A DNA stretch of 64,000 nucleotides from Termitomyces sp. T153 (Eukaryota; Basidiomycota; Agaricomycetes; Agaricales; Lyophyllaceae): positions 124,001 to 188,000 of the forward strand of contig JACKQL020000072.1 in assembly GCA_018296165.2 (NCBI GenBank). Direction: 5' to 3'. The notes under the pieces were generated by a model, which was given only the letters and a program-made list of their open reading frames with translations, was not told the origin of the DNA and searched no databases. This document shows positions 35,769 through 46,159 of this stretch, piece after piece. Numbering within the stretch: the first letter of the stretch is position 1; each line of letters opens with the position of its first letter. The position numbers and the translations under genes were made by a program.

Positions 35769-36723
35769 CATGAAAGTCACATCTCGAGGGTATCAGTACT
35801 ATTGTTACATGTGTATATAAAGGGTATGCAAAGCTGTATTCTATATTCTAATCCATTTGTATCCGTCGAGGGAAACGGAACATTAAGTTTTTGGGGATAT
35901 AGAGTCGACCCTGATGCACTCTGCCTACAAAACTAGTGGTTTCCAAATCAACTCACATGAAAGAGATTGATGAAAGGCCCATACATACCAATGCACGGCA
36001 AAGTTGGCAAGAGTGTTATCCATAGCTTGGATGTTTACAAATTCTTTTTCTTTCCCCTTTTTCAAGACGAAAATGTCGCCTCGCCAGCTCCCTGCTGCCC
36101 ATGGCAAAATTTGACGGTTAAATGGTAAGTTCACATGGTTCTTGAAAAACAGATGGAACTGAGCTATTCTGTGGTCACCTGTGATGGTGACGAGGGCATG
36201 GTGGATATGGGGTTGGACTTTGTGGTTGGCGAGGATAAACTCGAGGTGTGGTCGCCTCCCGCAATAATTGGTTTGACATTGAACTCTCTTGGTGATAGGT
36301 TGTATACACAACGCACCATAATAATGCCCACCAAGAAGTGTTGTATAGTCCTACTCTGGGTCAACATCATACAATCTATCACGAATAAGAAAGCCACTCA
36401 CGCATGTGGTAGGGGTGAACGGTTCCAAAGTATTGACCATCGTGACGATTAATATGCAGTAGCGATGAGCACGTTGCAGGTTCGACAAGGAAGGAAACAA
36501 GCGATATTTCTGTCTGAGAGGGTAAGCAAGCAGATTTTTATGCGGTCATGTCCTTTGTTTTCATTTTGTCCTTTGTGATCATTTCAACAAAGGAGCGGAC
36601 TTTAGAATTTCTAACATATGTTTTCTTTGAAATTCAACCTTTCAGCCTTTGTCCCATATCAGTTCCCCATTATCATCCTCACCACCTGTGGAAGTCAGGC
36701 AATACCTACATAGTCCAGATACA
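35769..36723. other. Spacer between the two large genes
   Basis: Contains only short frames on both strands, none recognised. It probably holds the 3' end of the preceding gene and the promoter of the coiled-coil gene. No copy of the GGGTGAACCCAG motif was seen here. Confidence 0.4.
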
Positions 36724-39700
36724 ATGAACGGTGACTTCGAGGTATGTGAAGTCCCATATTGTTTCTTTGTAATTTCTGACATCGCATTGTTTTCTAGGCT
36801 ATCGTCACCATTGGAAATGACCCGGCGCATCACAAACCTTTGAATAGACAAGGCGCGACTATGATGTCTGTAGACACCCAAGAGGAACCTCTGTTCCATA
36901 AAGGTTCCCTGTTACCCAAACATATTATAACGATGGTCAACAAGCAAAACGAAGAAGGGGTCGGTCATGTCAATGATGCTCCTTCCAAGAAACGTCGACA
37001 AGGAAATGAAGAATTGACCAGCTGCCATGAACTAGTTCTATATACAGTAGGTCGCTCATTCATCCAGCCATCCTTGTTTGACTTGTCTCTTGTAGGGCTT
37101 GGACAAGAACTCAAGTCAAGATGACAACGACACTGCTTCGCTGAAGCTCCAGATTCTCTCTCTGGAGCAGCGGGTGAGCTCTGCGCAAGTCATTGAAGAA
37201 TCCATACTGATCGACTTGCTAGCTTGCCGAGAAGATAGCCGAATCGAATGAAACACAGAAACATCTTGCCGATGTATGTCATTCTCGCATAAATCTGTCA
37301 GAATACCCATGACACCATCCACACCTAGATCAAAAGTACCAACACCAAACTTGAGCACACCCTCAACACTCAATGCTCTGACTTGCAACGCAAGACAATA
37401 GAATTGGAAGACAGTGCAGAACAAGTTGCGCGGCTTCAAGCTTACGCTGATCGTCACCATCACGATGAGATCGCCAAGGAGAAAAACATTAGATTTCACG
37501 CGCAAAGAGCCCTAGTAGCAATGACTATTCTGGCGCAGACTTTCACCGCCGAGTGCGACTCTTCTTCGAAGCAACTGACCGTCCTTCAAGCCGAGCAGCA
37601 ACGCCAAAGGGATGCTGAAGCAGCGTTGTTAGAGGAATATCAGGTGGGTTGTAATACTCGTGCTTCTACCCTTTTAAAAATGTATCGAGTCTCTTTAGGA
37701 CCAGATGGAAAGCAGCGAGCAACAGCTACTACTATTGCAAGGAGAGTGCAATAGGCTTCGATTGGATTTGAAACAAATCAAGGGCGATCTCGACAACACT
37801 ACGAATAATAAAGAGATTCTTGTTGCTACCATTGGACATCTGAAGATTCAATTGTCGACCCTCCAGGAAACTCATCAAAATACCTTGGAACAACTGGGGT
37901 CAGTCGAAAGAGAGCAAAAGAGTCTTCGAGAGTGTATGGCTGCGGACCAGAAACAAGTCAACGAGAAAATTGTGAGTGCTTATCAAGATCAACGAATGAA
38001 TTATCATTCTAACTGAAAACAATTTCTCAGGCTGAGCTGGATGCCGCCAAAATTGTCATATCTGACTTTCAGGCGAAGTTGGAAGCCCAGTCTGAAGAGT
38101 CAACAGTGGGTCACTATTCATCGCCTCCTTTCGCTCCGGTCATTCTTTGTCTGCTTTTACTCTCTGCTTACTATCCAATACTTAGGTGATGATTCAAAGA
38201 CTTCAGAGTCAATTGCAGACGGCCGAGGAAGAGCAACAGATCCTGGAAATTCAAATATCTGTTAAAGAGGGGCTTCTCCGACAGAACACAGTAAGTGTTT
38301 GCCCATCGACTTCTCATCATTTTTGCTCTGACACTTTTGTCAGGCTGAGTTAGCAGCGTCGAAAGACGTACAATCAGAAATGAGCATGCAGTCTGCAAAG
38401 GCTTCTGTCAGTAACTGATTCATGCGTTTTTCTCTTCTCCGTTGATTCCTTGTTGTTAGGCCGCTATTCAAGATCTTCAGAGCCAATTGACGAGTCTTCA
38501 GAACACCCATCAAAACACTCTGAGTCAACACCAGGAGGAATTATCGACTGAACGGAAGAAGGTTCAAGAGAATGCAGTAAGCCTCTGGCATACCATTTCT
38601 CGTCATTCCAGTCAACTAAAACACCCTTTTTCTCAGGTTAAGCTGGCAGCTTTGGAGTCTGTAAAGTCAGATACCAGTACGCGGTCTGCAACAGAGGCAT
38701 CAGTTGGTCACTTCCTGCTTTCTTTTGTTCTTACTTATTTTTCAATGTTAGGCGCTTCAGGATCAATTGTCAGCTCTTCAAGAGGCACACCGAGCTACAC
38801 AAATTGAACGAGATAATCTTCAAGTTCAATGTGATCAAGCACTGAAACAGACGCAAGAGGCACGTTTACAACTTGATCAAGCGCAAAAGTTGATTGGCAA
38901 GCTCAGAGTTGTATGTCTTTCATTTTTTTTCACTTCCTTGGGTTTCCATCACCTCTGTCGCAGGAAAAGAGTACTCATGAAGACGCTGTGACCAAGCTTA
39001 AACAGAGGATTTCTGCTTTGGATGCTTTGGAAGGGAAGGTATCCACGCATCCAGCACAATCGAATGAAACAACACAAGCTGAGCCCTCCGCTGCCGAACA
39101 TCCTTCAGATGAGGATGTTGTACTCGATGTTGCAGACCAAAATGGATATGAACCTGACACGGAATCTGAAGACGACAGCGACCGAATGATTATCGACGTA
39201 GATGACATCCCCAGTACCACCAACTCGAGGCCTGCTCATTACAAAGGGCAGCAACAAACCGTCTCCGACTTTGCTGATGGAAGACCTTATCACGCTGGAA
39301 AACAGAAAGAAAATTCACCCGACCCATCAATGCCAGTCGACTACTGAGTAAATTCATACTATCTTTGATTATCAAATATCTGACTTGTTCTTTTCTCAAG
39401 CTGTTCGGAATGAGACCCCATTCTTTGCCATTCAGATCATGTGCATCATCTCAATCAGTTGCCTCCCGTACTCATGGGACTGCAGGAACTTCTCTTGCCA
39501 ATGATTCAATGCGTTCACCTCACATTTTAAGCGAGGTTCCTGATGACCATCTACTGCTTCGAAACCAAATGATTTGCTTGAGTCCCGCTCAGCAAGCGCA
39601 GCAATCACACACCTCTCGGAAGTTTTCAATGCCGTCCCACGTGTCGCCCGGTCCTCGTTCTGAGAGTGTTCGTTTGCCACCTACGATTGTGACTCCTTCG

Positions 39701-41154
39701 AAAAAGTCCAAGCAACGCAACCGTGATGATTTCGTACGGACGGACAGGCTTCCTAGAACTGGTCGATTGAATTACCAGCCCACTTTGTTGCCCAAGATTA
39801 ATGAAGAACTGGTTCTCACCCCTTCTGCTCGCCTTCACAACTCTTTTCAATCGTCTACCACTCCTCGAATGGCAAAGAGTTCAAGACTTTGAGAGACCAG
39901 AGAGGATGGCAAGAGCACTTCTTCAAATGACGCAACTCAGCTGTCTGTCCCTTTCGCTAGGAGACTCCAAGGTGGGGCTGCTAGTGATAACGGCGGTGGC
40001 AGTGACATTGAAGATGAAGAAGACAACGACGAAGACAACAAAGACAACGACGACGGCATTGTCTATGACAGTGATGACATCAGACCTACTCTTAGAAGAC
40101 TAAAGGTTGAAATCTTGGCCTTACGCAGCGATTTTGATGTAACTGCGCAGCGTTTCGGTGAGCCCGGACGTAGAAAAGCATTGGTGCAGCGGACATTCCC
40201 TTTCAAAGTACCGCAAGGCCAAGAAGTACGAACTGAACAGCACAACGATACCATGCGCGTTGTCCAGAAAGAGATGCGGTCCCTCCTTGGAACGAAGAAG
40301 GATAGGGAATTCCCGAATATTGTCTCAGAAAGACCAGAGCTACTGGCCATGCCCTGGGACGTGTTCAATTTCTGTTTCGATGACAATGCTCCTGGACCAA
40401 ACCTCCAGCACCCACAGATTTATATCGAGGCTCCTGAGAATATATGGAATGTCTCACTTGCTTGGCAATTTGCTGACATGGTGACACAGAAGTATCCTGA
40501 GAAGGACCTGTCTATAGACATAGTTGCGCGACATTTCCTCAATCGTCTTGACACTCTTCGGAAGGCTTGTGCAAAGGCCTGTCCAAGGGCCAATGAACAG
40601 CCGGAGGACATTCTTGTATGCATGACAGCCGAGTTTCAAGCTATGAGTCATCGTAAGCGAGTTAGGATGAGACAGAAACAAGTATGTGTATCCTTTCTCC
40701 ATCTTTTCATTGGCTAACTAGGACATTCAAGCTATACCTCGCGAGGAGCGGTCATTGTCAAGACCAAGTTGAATATGATAATAATCCGGCTTGGAACAAG
40801 ATGCTTCTCATGGTTAGATTTCTAGGAGTGGACGGCCAGAGTTCAGATGAGTCTGATGGTGGAGAATATAGAGTCAAAATTCAAACTTGGCGCGATCCAC
40901 ACGTTACCAGACTGCTTCGCTACATAGACCGAAGTCATCCTACCACTAACATCCTCGGAAATCGACTCCCTGGTAGTGCTCCTCGTATCCGTCAAATCAG
41001 CAAACGCGAAGAGACTACACGTCTTTACAGTGACATTCCTGCGAAGCTTCCCGCAAACTTCTACGACAAGGTGTGGTTCGAGACTCTGGTTCCTGGATTG
41101 CAAACCAAGTTGGACCCTCACCCAGTCCTTAACTTACCTCACTTGCAGAACTAG
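36724..41154 (+). pseudogene. Coiled-coil mushroom-specific family protein with many introns, two in-frame TGA codons
   Basis: Starting MNGDFE at 36,724, more than ten small exons join in phase and give a long coiled coil (for example TKLEHTLNTQCSDLQRKTIE, LRLDLKQIKGDLDNTTNNKE, QCDQALKQTQEARLQLDQAQ). An acidic stretch (about 39,110-39,200) and a polar, basic region (39,410-39,890) follow. TGA codons stand at 39,345-39,347 (right before an intron donor) and 39,890-39,892. The C-terminal part has a D/E/N-rich run, FPNIVSERPELLAMPWDVFN, SIDIVARHFLNRLDTLRKAC, an intron at about 40,682-40,732, then WRDPHVTRLLRYIDRSHP and FYDKVWFETLVPG to the stop at 41,154. I know the C-terminal part as a repeated Agaricomycete family of unknown role. 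It is directly followed by the same 3' flank as the transposase gene, which ties it to the element. Confidence 0.6.
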
Positions 41155-41159
41155 TTGAT

Positions 41160-42110
41160 ATGATTGATACATGTAGTCTGGCGGATGATAGTAGTCTTGT
41201 TTGCACTTACTGTCTGTCAGTTACATAACTCATTACTATTATAGTTTGGCTCTCAAATGAATCAATTTTGTTTACATATATCATATCTGCAAAATGTAGT
41301 CTTTGTCGCTCGACGCGCTCATACATAATCTTATCTATGATTCCGCTTATTGCTGATCACGTTCCCATGATGGGTTATGTAAGAATCAAACACCAGTCAA
41401 GTCGGACTTTGACTTGTTGAAAACGACCATGAGCTCTGGGTTCACCCAAGCTCTGTCCCTCCCTCACGAGTTCTGGGTTCACCCAAGCTCGTTGACTTCT
41501 GTATCACTTCTGAGCTCACCCAAACTCTATCACTTCCTCTGAAGTTCTGGGTCCAACCCAAACTCGCTCACTTGGTTCTATTTTTCTATTTTCTCTGAGC
41601 TCACAATCAATACACTCACTCATTTTGATCTAGTCTCTTTATGTTGATCAGATCTAAATAACTTGCGGCGCCAAGTCTAGATACATGTAGTCCGGCGAAT
41701 GATAGTAGTCTTGCTTACACTTACTGTCTGTCAGTTACAGATGTCATTTACTATTATAGTTTGGCTCTCAAATGAATCAATTTTGTTTACATATATCATA
41801 TCTGCAAAATGTAGTCTTTGTCGCTCGACGCGCTCATACATAATCTTATCTATGATTCCGCTTATCGCTGATCGCGTTCCCATGATGGGTTATGTAAGAA
41901 TCAAACACCAGTCAAGTCGGACTTTGACTTGTTGAAAACGACCATGAGCTCTGGGTTCACCCAAGCTCTGTCCCTCCCTCACGAGTTCTGGGTTCACCCA
42001 AGCTCGTTGAATTCTGTATCACTTCTGAGTTCATCCAAACTCTACCACTGCCTGTGAAGTTCTGGGTCCAACCCAAACTCGTGATCACTTGGTTCTAGTT
42101 CTTGGCTCAA
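41160..42110 (+). repeat. Tandem pair of shared 3'-flank repeats (offset 514)
   Basis: GATACATGTAGTCTGGCGGATG from 41,166 to about 41,580 is repeated from 41,680 to about 42,110 with few changes. Each copy runs through a CTGTCTGTCAGTTACA string, a TCGCTCGACGCGCTCATACA string and two or more GGGTTCACCCAAGCTC motifs. The same sequence follows the transposase stop in the left arm. Confidence 0.85.
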
Positions 42111-43645
42111 CTCAAACTCCTGTTGTGCTGAGTGATCTTAAGGATTTATCTATGGCGTAGCCTTGATGGACTAAGGCATCTGTATCACCATGACGCTACC
42201 TCGAAGATCTATTTTTCCAATATATTGCTTGCAGATCACACCTACTCGCTCAACGCTCATTGTGTTTTCCATGGGTGAATTACATAATCATCAAACTCCA
42301 TCAAAGTAGGACTGGAGTTGAACTCGGTTCCCCCAAGCTCTATCCTTCCCTCACGAGTTCTGGGTACATCCAAACTCACTCACACTCCCTCTCAAGTTTT
42401 GGGTTTGGGAACCCCAACTCTCAAATTTCCTCCTTTGCTGAGTGACTTTCAAGGCATGGGGCTTGATGTACACCTGTAAGGTGCCTTGGGAACAAGACAG
42501 TCTCTTCTGTGTGTTGAATACCACCATTGATGAGCTCTGGGTTCACCCAAGCTTTATCCCTTACTCATGACACCTGGGTTCACCCAAACTCACTCACTCT
42601 TATGATTGTCTGAGCTCTGGGATAATATTCCAAGTTCTAATTCTTCAAAAGACCCCATTGCTCTGTCGTATTTAAGGCGTCTGGTTAATACTACCATTGA
42701 TGAGCTCTGGGTTCACCCAAGCTTTATCCCTTACTCATGACACCTGGGTTCACCCAAACTCACTCACTCTTATGATTGTCTGAGCTCTGGGATAATATTC
42801 CAAGTTCCAATTCTTCAGAAGACCCCATTGCTCTGTCGTATTTAAGGTGTCTGGTTCCTTGACCGTCTCCTTCACTTGAACCACCATCTCTGACAAGTAA
42901 GTCGTTCTATTTCCTTCTTTTGACTTACTTAACGCTTCTCTAGCATTGTCTACACCGTCAATATGCCAAGGCACACCAAGTCCTTCAAGATCCCGATGTG
43001 CTGCCCTGTCCTTCACCCGAGCAAGTCTCAACTCAAAGGGTACCCTGTCCTCGAGCTGGAGAAGAGCCAACAGATTCGCGTACGGTCTTTTGCTTTGAGT
43101 GTCTTTCGATTCAATTCTAGGCCTCTATCTAGCGCAGCACCAACATGTGCATTTGATCCGCCAACGATGTTCGCGCCGCAAAGTTCGTGGCTCATTTGTG
43201 GGAGAAGCATCGGGGGGCGCACTTTCGAAGGGAGCTTGAGGCGATGGGATATTTGTCGAACGCCTTGCCATCGGTGAGTAATGCTTTGGTCAAGTAAAGG
43301 GGGACAAATGTATTGACTGGATCAAGTGTGTCTGGGTCTCTTGGAGTGTGAAGGTGATTAGGGAGATCAATGGGGAGGAGGGGATATACAACAGGCATGA
43401 TTGCTGGAAGGTCAGTTCTCTTTTTGTTTATATTTCTTCAGTTTTCTCATATACCACAGGCTGATAAAAGGAACAAGGGAGGGAAAAACTAGTTAATTGT
43501 ATCAAACATTGAGAATCGTGCAATGTAATCTGTGGTGAAAGATTGTTCCTTTCATCGTTTTGCATAAGTTTATTGATCTAAGCTTTCGATTCTTTTCTGT
43601 TTCTCAATTTACCACAAGCGCAGGTCACCAAAACATCGGCAACCA
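41585..43645 (-). repeat. Inverted arm block B, right copy
   Basis: Inverted match of 21,356-23,410, ending at the MIC60 fragment. At its inner end (41,590-41,647, plus strand read backwards from the left arm) it keeps the last codons of a transposase (SELTINTLTHFDLVSLC and stop), a relic of a second Tnp2 copy. Confidence 0.9.
42963..43277 (+). pseudogene. Small two-exon coding fragment in block B (right copy)
   Basis: Same sequence as at 21,724-22,038 in inverted orientation: exon one 42,963-43,079 (MPRHTKSFKIPMCCPVLHPS...), donor GTACGG, acceptor near 43,120, and a second exon with FVAHLWEKHRG. The in-frame TGA is shared, so it arose before the arms separated. Confidence 0.4.
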
Positions 43646-44891
43646 GGCTTGCGCTTGGACAACCTGAACCAAGTCAACTGCGGCCATGGGACGAGAAAGT
43701 GAAGACTCACCTCTAGTGCTTGCTCGACCTCTAACCTTTGTCGAGCAGCCTCAAGCCAATCATGCAGCAGGAGTTTTGCTGCACCACCCAATTGATTCAG
43801 TTCGTGCGCAGCGCTATCAAGGTCCTTCTCATTCAAGTAATATTCGGCCCTTGCAACCACACTGAGGACATCATTACTGGCAACCAATCCTTGTCGACGG
43901 AATCTGAGTCCGGAGAAGAGTTGGCTGGCAAGGTACGACAAAACACCTGCATTCTGATCAGGCACCAAAGCAACATGAACCACCTTAGGTGCAACATTGC
44001 TAGAGAACCATGATGCAAGATCGGCAAAAGGCTCGACACCAACATCCAGTACATCTGACGATTCAAGAGATTCCAAAGCGGCCATGACTACCGGGTCTTC
44101 ATGGGCACTGGTAATATGTCGCAAGATGTGGAGTTCCTTGCGGAAAGGTTTGCAAACCTGTGATACCAAGGTGGAGGAACTGAGGGTGCAGACAGCAGAC
44201 CAGAGAGCATGAACACACAGATTCTCGTCGAGATAGCTAGAGTTGTCGAGAGCAACATGTTCGAGACGCTCGAGATGTGAAGCAAGTTCTTCGAGCTTGC
44301 CAAGGTGTCCGCCTCGCTCTTGTTCAACCCTTACTTTGATGTCCCGGATCCATCAGCGCTGAAGCTCGACACCTTGAGCAATGACTTCTTCCTTCAGACT
44401 AAGATAGAGTCAGAGCCAAGGAAACTGCATGAACAGAAAAAGGAACTTACCGCTCGTTGATCAGTTCAGTCTGAGTCTGCAACTGGTTATGCAATTTCTT
44501 GTGATAAGATTGGATGAGTTTCTGCCTCTCCTGGTCAAAGAATTTCCTAAAATCATCTTCTTGGTTATCCAGCTTATCCTGAGCCTCCATCTCAAGTTCC
44601 AAAAGCTTCTGTGTATATTCTCACGCTTGTTCATCCAATTTTGATTCCAAGCCAATTCTCTCCTACTCCTTAGCCTTCTCAGTACTATCTGCAAGTGCAG
44701 TCAGGTCTGTCTTCGCAGATTTGAGAACATCCGCCACTTTTGAGGCGGCTGCGGGATTGGCGTTGATGAAGGAGGCGAGATTATCGATAGTACTTGCGAG
44801 TTGGGCAATTATGGGTTCAGATACACCAATCGACAAGACGCCCAGTACAATCAAAGGAAGAGGAACAGATTCCGAAGGTTTGGGTGCCTCT
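43646..44891 (-). pseudogene. MIC60: MIC60 (mitofilin) fragment, captured cargo of the right arm
   Basis: Reading down from 44,891: KPSESVPLPLIVLGVLSIGV, ASTIDNLASFINANPAAASK, then helical sequence with LDEQA-stop-EYTQKLLELEME, an intron (about 44,399-44,450) at INER|LKEEVIAQG, VRVEQERGGHLGKLEELASH, NSSYLDENLCVHALWSAV, DVGVEPFADLASWFSSNVAP and ARAEYYLNEKDLDSAAHELN, ending RQRLEVEQALE and, after an intron, VVQAQA. This is the coiled-coil and mitofilin C-terminal domain of MIC60, the MICOS core protein of mitochondrial cristae. The targeting peptide, membrane segment and last few residues are missing; the sequence stops exactly at block A and block B. Nonsense codons are one TAG and two TGA, all explainable as C-to-T from CAG and CGA. 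Retained introns show capture from DNA. Confidence 0.85.
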
Positions 44892-45988
44892 CTAGAATTA
44901 GGGTAGCCAAATGATCACAAATGCACGCACATTCTTTCTCATAACCCCATCACAATGCCAATCTTTCAGCTCAAATACACCAGCACAGAGCTGACCACGA
45001 TGCCTAATTTTGAGATCCTGTATGATAACATCTGCATAGGGTCCACCATTTCCATCCATCTGTCACAGGTCAGTGTTGAGATTTTTCTATGACTACACAG
45101 AATTAACAAGCTTCAGGCGCGCGAGTCTCTGTCTTGTGTTGTCAAACTGGAGCGCAACGACGACCAACCGATCCTCAACCAGACACAGGAACTCATCGTT
45201 GTTGACGAACCCCCCTCAACGACGCCGTCCAACCAATCAAGAGTCAACCAGACATGCACAACAACGCTGTCCCAGGTAGTTGCGCAGCGCTTGGGCCGCA
45301 CAAAATCTCAATCTGCTCATTACCGACCGTATAGCATTCCGCACGCTGTCCACGGCCGGCAAATTCGAATTCGAGAGGCTTGTAGATCAGATTGATTTTG
45401 GTGATCTTTCTTGTAAGTCGATGCCCTGTCTGTCCTGCTGATTTAGCCCTCATTTTTCTTGACTTCAGCTGTGTTTCTTGGGAGTCTATGATTTTGTACA
45501 CTATGTTACTGACTCAGTAGTACGTATTAAGCGTCTTGATGAGCGAATCGACAGTCGCGCGCTGAGCGACGTGACATGTGTTTCTGTATATTGTTTCTAT
45601 ATAATATTATTACATTTTTTTATTGTGTGTTTCTTGAGAAATATCATACGTTATGCCGACATGTGTTTCTCGAGAAGAATACAGGGTATTTCTCGAGATA
45701 CAAACTAAGAACAGGACAAAGGTTTTTTGAGAAACACGTGCTAAAACATATCACGTGTTTCTCAAGAAAATCATCGAGAACATTTCAAATATTTTGAGGA
45801 TTGTTTCTTCAGAAAAAACACGGAAAAATTTATCATTCTACGAAAGAAACATTAAGATAATATTTAATATATTTATTGAAATTTTCTGACACAAAATTTA
45901 GCATGTTTCTTGAGAAAAAGGTGTCAGAAATTGAAAAACATATTTCTGACACCTTTTTCTCAGGAAACACGCTACATTTCCTGAAGTG
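44892..45988 (-). repeat. Inverted arm block A, right copy (terminal inverted repeat)
   Basis: Inverted, nearly identical copy of 17,800-18,910, ending CGCTACATTTCCTGAAGTG at 45,988. It contains the mirrored hairpin (45,912-45,961) and the GAAACACGTG palindromes. It begins at CTAG next to the MIC60 fragment. Confidence 0.9.
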
Positions 45989-45991
45989 CAT
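45989..45991. repeat. Right target-site duplication (CAT)
   Basis: CAT immediately outside the right terminus, matching CAT at 17,797-17,799. Confidence 0.6.
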
Positions 45992-46159
45992 GCGGGGCAA
46001 GTAGTGCTCACTGTTGAAACAGATCTCCGGAGTTCAGCCGGTGTACGAACAATTCTGAAACTCTGTTCCCAAAAAAAATCCGATGAACTCAGACAGCATC
46101 TACGAATTATAGAAAAATATACAGATAGTTCAATTCCCCGGCCTTTTAGCGAAGGAATC

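Larger units (their letters stand above)
17800..45988. mobile_element. Putative 28.2-kb CACTA (EnSpm/CMC)-like element with long inverted arms and captured host genes
   Basis: Both ends read inward as CACTTCAGGAAATGTAGCG and stay nearly identical for about 1.1 kb (block A). A second inverted block B of about 2.05 kb lies inside on each side (21,356-23,410 and 41,585-43,645). CAT flanks both outer ends. The interior encodes a Tnp2-family transposase, the type expected for CACTA ends. Other genes are a BAR-domain gene, a WD40/membrane protein, a small three-exon gene, two large mushroom-specific genes and a MIC60 fragment. Typical CACTA elements have TIRs of tens of bases; arms of this length make the element foldback-like. 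In-frame TGA codons in the transposase suggest it is now non-autonomous. An alternative is two separate elements in head-to-head orientation whose inner ends were lost; the shared CAT favours one unit. Confidence 0.7.

Noticed and set aside
33047..41154. TGA as a recoded amino-acid codon (UGA readthrough or altered code)
   Set aside because: Neighbouring intact genes in the window use TGA as a normal stop (for example the reductase and Tnp2 ends), MIC60 also has a TAG, and C-to-T decay explains all sites more simply.
17800..45988. Helitron origin of the captured genes
   Set aside because: Ends are inverted repeats with a flanking CAT, not a TC...CTRR pair inserted at AT, and no Rep/helicase gene is visible.
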